NCBI GenBank assembly: GCA_947175465.1 | Contig: CAMWMY010000063.1 | Coordinates: forward strand, 1 to 6,746 | Length of the DNA: 6,746 nucleotides | Direction of reading: 5' to 3' | Source: an uncultured Erysipelotrichaceae bacterium | Lineage (GTDB): Bacteria; Bacillota_I; Bacilli_A; Erysipelotrichales; Erysipelotrichaceae | In this document: one piece after another, positions 6,123 to 6,746 of the stretch | Position numbering within the stretch: the first letter of the stretch is position 1 | Layout: every line of letters begins with the position of its first letter | Notes under the pieces: generated by a model | The model's database searches: none | Seen by the model: the letters and a program-made list of their open reading frames with translations, nothing else | What the model was told of the DNA's origin: nothing | Made by a program: the position numbers and the translations under genes

Positions 6123-6146
6123 TATGTTCAATATTTTCCTTTTTTT
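6101..6146 (+). terminator. long hairpin terminator overlapping the 3' end of dinB
   Basis: The outer arm 6101-6112 (AAAGGAAAATGT) pairs with 6131-6142 (ATATTTTCCTTT), with one G-T wobble. After a single C/A mismatch, GAACAT (6114-6119) pairs with ATGTTC (6124-6129) around a TAAT loop. The T-run continues to 6146. The dinB stop (6120-6122) lies in the loop, so the last seven codons of dinB are part of the stem. It isolates spoIIM from dinB. Confidence 0.85.
6110..6116 (+). promoter_or_regulatory. perfect 0A-box sequence inside the dinB terminator
   Basis: TGTCGAA is an exact 0A box, 55 bases before the spoIIM ATG. It lies in the left arm of the terminator stem and in dinB codons. No second box follows at 10-bp spacing, so a coincidence is quite possible. 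Confidence 0.25.
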
Positions 6147-6154
6147 CATATACT
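6147..6154 (+). promoter_or_regulatory. candidate SigE-type -10 for spoIIM
   Basis: CATATACT fits the SigE -10 CATACAMT at seven of eight positions. The best -35-like strings, CAATATT at 6129-6135 and TAATATG at 6120-6126, give spacings of 11 and 20 rather than about 14, and both fall in the terminator. SpoIIM is SigE-dependent in B. subtilis, so the type is expected, but the -35 is not convincing. Confidence 0.35.
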
Positions 6155-6170
6155 TTAACGATGTGAAGAT

Positions 6171-6746
6171 ATGAAAAGAAAACGCTTATATCGAGGATTT
6201 ATTAGAAAATATAAAAATGTTTATTTATTTATACTTATTTTAGTAGCTGCAGGTTTTTGCATGGGAATTTTTTTATCAAATTATATTGATATGAATGATA
6301 CTACTCATTTATCAAACTATTTAACAACAGTAAATGAAGGAGTAGATAAATATGCATATTTTGTAAATCAATTCTTTTTAGGCATTTTGTTTGTTATTTT
6401 TGTATTTCTGCTAGGGACAAGTATTGTTGGTATTCCTATCGTATCATTTATTGCTTTTACAAAAGGAATTCAAATAGGCTTTTCTTGTGCCTTATTTGTC
6501 TATACATATCAATTAAAAGGAATTATCGGTATTGTATTAACATTATTACCTCAAGTTCTATTTGATTTATTAGCAACATTTCTTATATCAGCATGTGCTA
6601 TACAATTATCGATGTATATTATTTATAGTTGTACTAATAGAGAAAAATTAGATTTAAAAAAATTATGCAATAGTGTTCTTAATGATATTTTTATTTCTTT
6701 TATCTTTGTATTAATCGCATCTTATGTGAAAGCAACTGTAGTCATT
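6171..6746 (+). CDS. spoIIM: Stage II sporulation protein M, N-terminal 192 residues (3' end outside window)
   Basis: SpoIIM is an integral membrane protein of the mother cell that, with SpoIID and SpoIIP, forms the DMP complex remodelling septal peptidoglycan during engulfment. The frame is open from the ATG at 6171 to the window edge, with no stop. The family has about 210-215 residues, so nearly all of it is here. Seen: basic start MKRKRLYRGF; a first membrane segment at about 17-37; then the conserved segments at 68-95 (LGTSIVGIPI at 81-90), about 100-114 (KGIQIGF), and about 117-152 (LLPQVLFDL, corresponding to the VLPQNLL of B. subtilis). A last segment starts near 172. Pattern and spacing agree with B. 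subtilis SpoIIM. An in-frame stop at 6156-6158 and the lack of other start codons make 6171 the only upstream start; the next Met (31) is inside the first membrane segment. No clear Shine-Dalgarno precedes it. Confidence 0.93.
   Translation, partial: MKRKRLYRGFIRKYKNVYLFILILVAAGFCMGIFLSNYIDMNDTTHLSNYLTTVNEGVDKYAYFVNQFFLGILFVIFVFLLGTSIVGIPIVSFIAFTKGIQIGFSCALFVYTYQLKGIIGIVLTLLPQVLFDLLATFLISACAIQLSMYIIYSCTNREKLDLKKLCNSVLNDIFISFIFVLIASYVKATVVI

Noticed and set aside
6113..6129. CGAAC...GTTC half-sites resembling a LexA (SOS) box near the end of dinB
   Set aside because: The GAAC and GTTC arms are 8 bases apart instead of 4, and they are explained as the inner stem of the dinB terminator.

Overview
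The window is AT-rich, about one-third GC by eye, and all genes lie on the plus strand. It carries a chromosomal block of an endospore-forming member of the Bacillota. Six complete or near-complete genes can be named with confidence: the 3' end of dxs, a TlyA-family rRNA methyltransferase, recN, spoIVB, spo0A and dinB. The start of spoIIM runs off the right edge. The order dxs-tlyA-(argR)-recN-spoIVB-spo0A is the classic conserved block of Bacilli and Clostridia. Here argR/ahrC is absent between tlyA and recN, and dinB then spoIIM follow spo0A directly. The low GC, the use of Dxs for isoprenoids and the compact SpoIVB would fit an Erysipelotrichales-like or related gut Firmicute. That placement is inference only.

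Layout: (1) Positions 1-2817 look like one transcription unit: dxs, 1 nt, tlyA, then recN. The recN ribosome site is built into the tlyA stop region. (2) Positions 2818-2877 are a short gap with a 7-1-7 palindrome over the recN stop, a forespore-sigma-like -10 element and a perfect Shine-Dalgarno for spoIVB, which starts with TTG. (3) A hairpin terminator at 3919-3946 closes spoIVB. (4) Positions 3947-4048 hold the spo0A control region: a SigH-like promoter, two TTCGA-core 0A boxes spaced exactly 10 bp apart, and a consensus TATAAT placed so that the 0A boxes fall where its -35 would be. (5) dinB follows with its own TATAAT promoter and ends in a long hairpin terminator that overlaps its last codons. 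(6) spoIIM begins at 6171, with a SigE-like -10 just upstream and no clear Shine-Dalgarno.

How the genes work together: Spo0A is the master switch for entry into sporulation. SpoIIM acts in mother-cell engulfment, and SpoIVB is the forespore protease that signals back to the mother cell to activate late sigma factor. RecN and DinB are genome-maintenance proteins. Dxs and TlyA are housekeeping enzymes. The interest is mainly regulatory: tandem 0A boxes at spo0A, a Fur-family-like palindrome before spoIVB, and a perfect 0A box inside the dinB terminator. I see no mobile element, CRISPR array, RNA gene or clearly novel protein system. No gene-free stretch exceeds about 170 bases.
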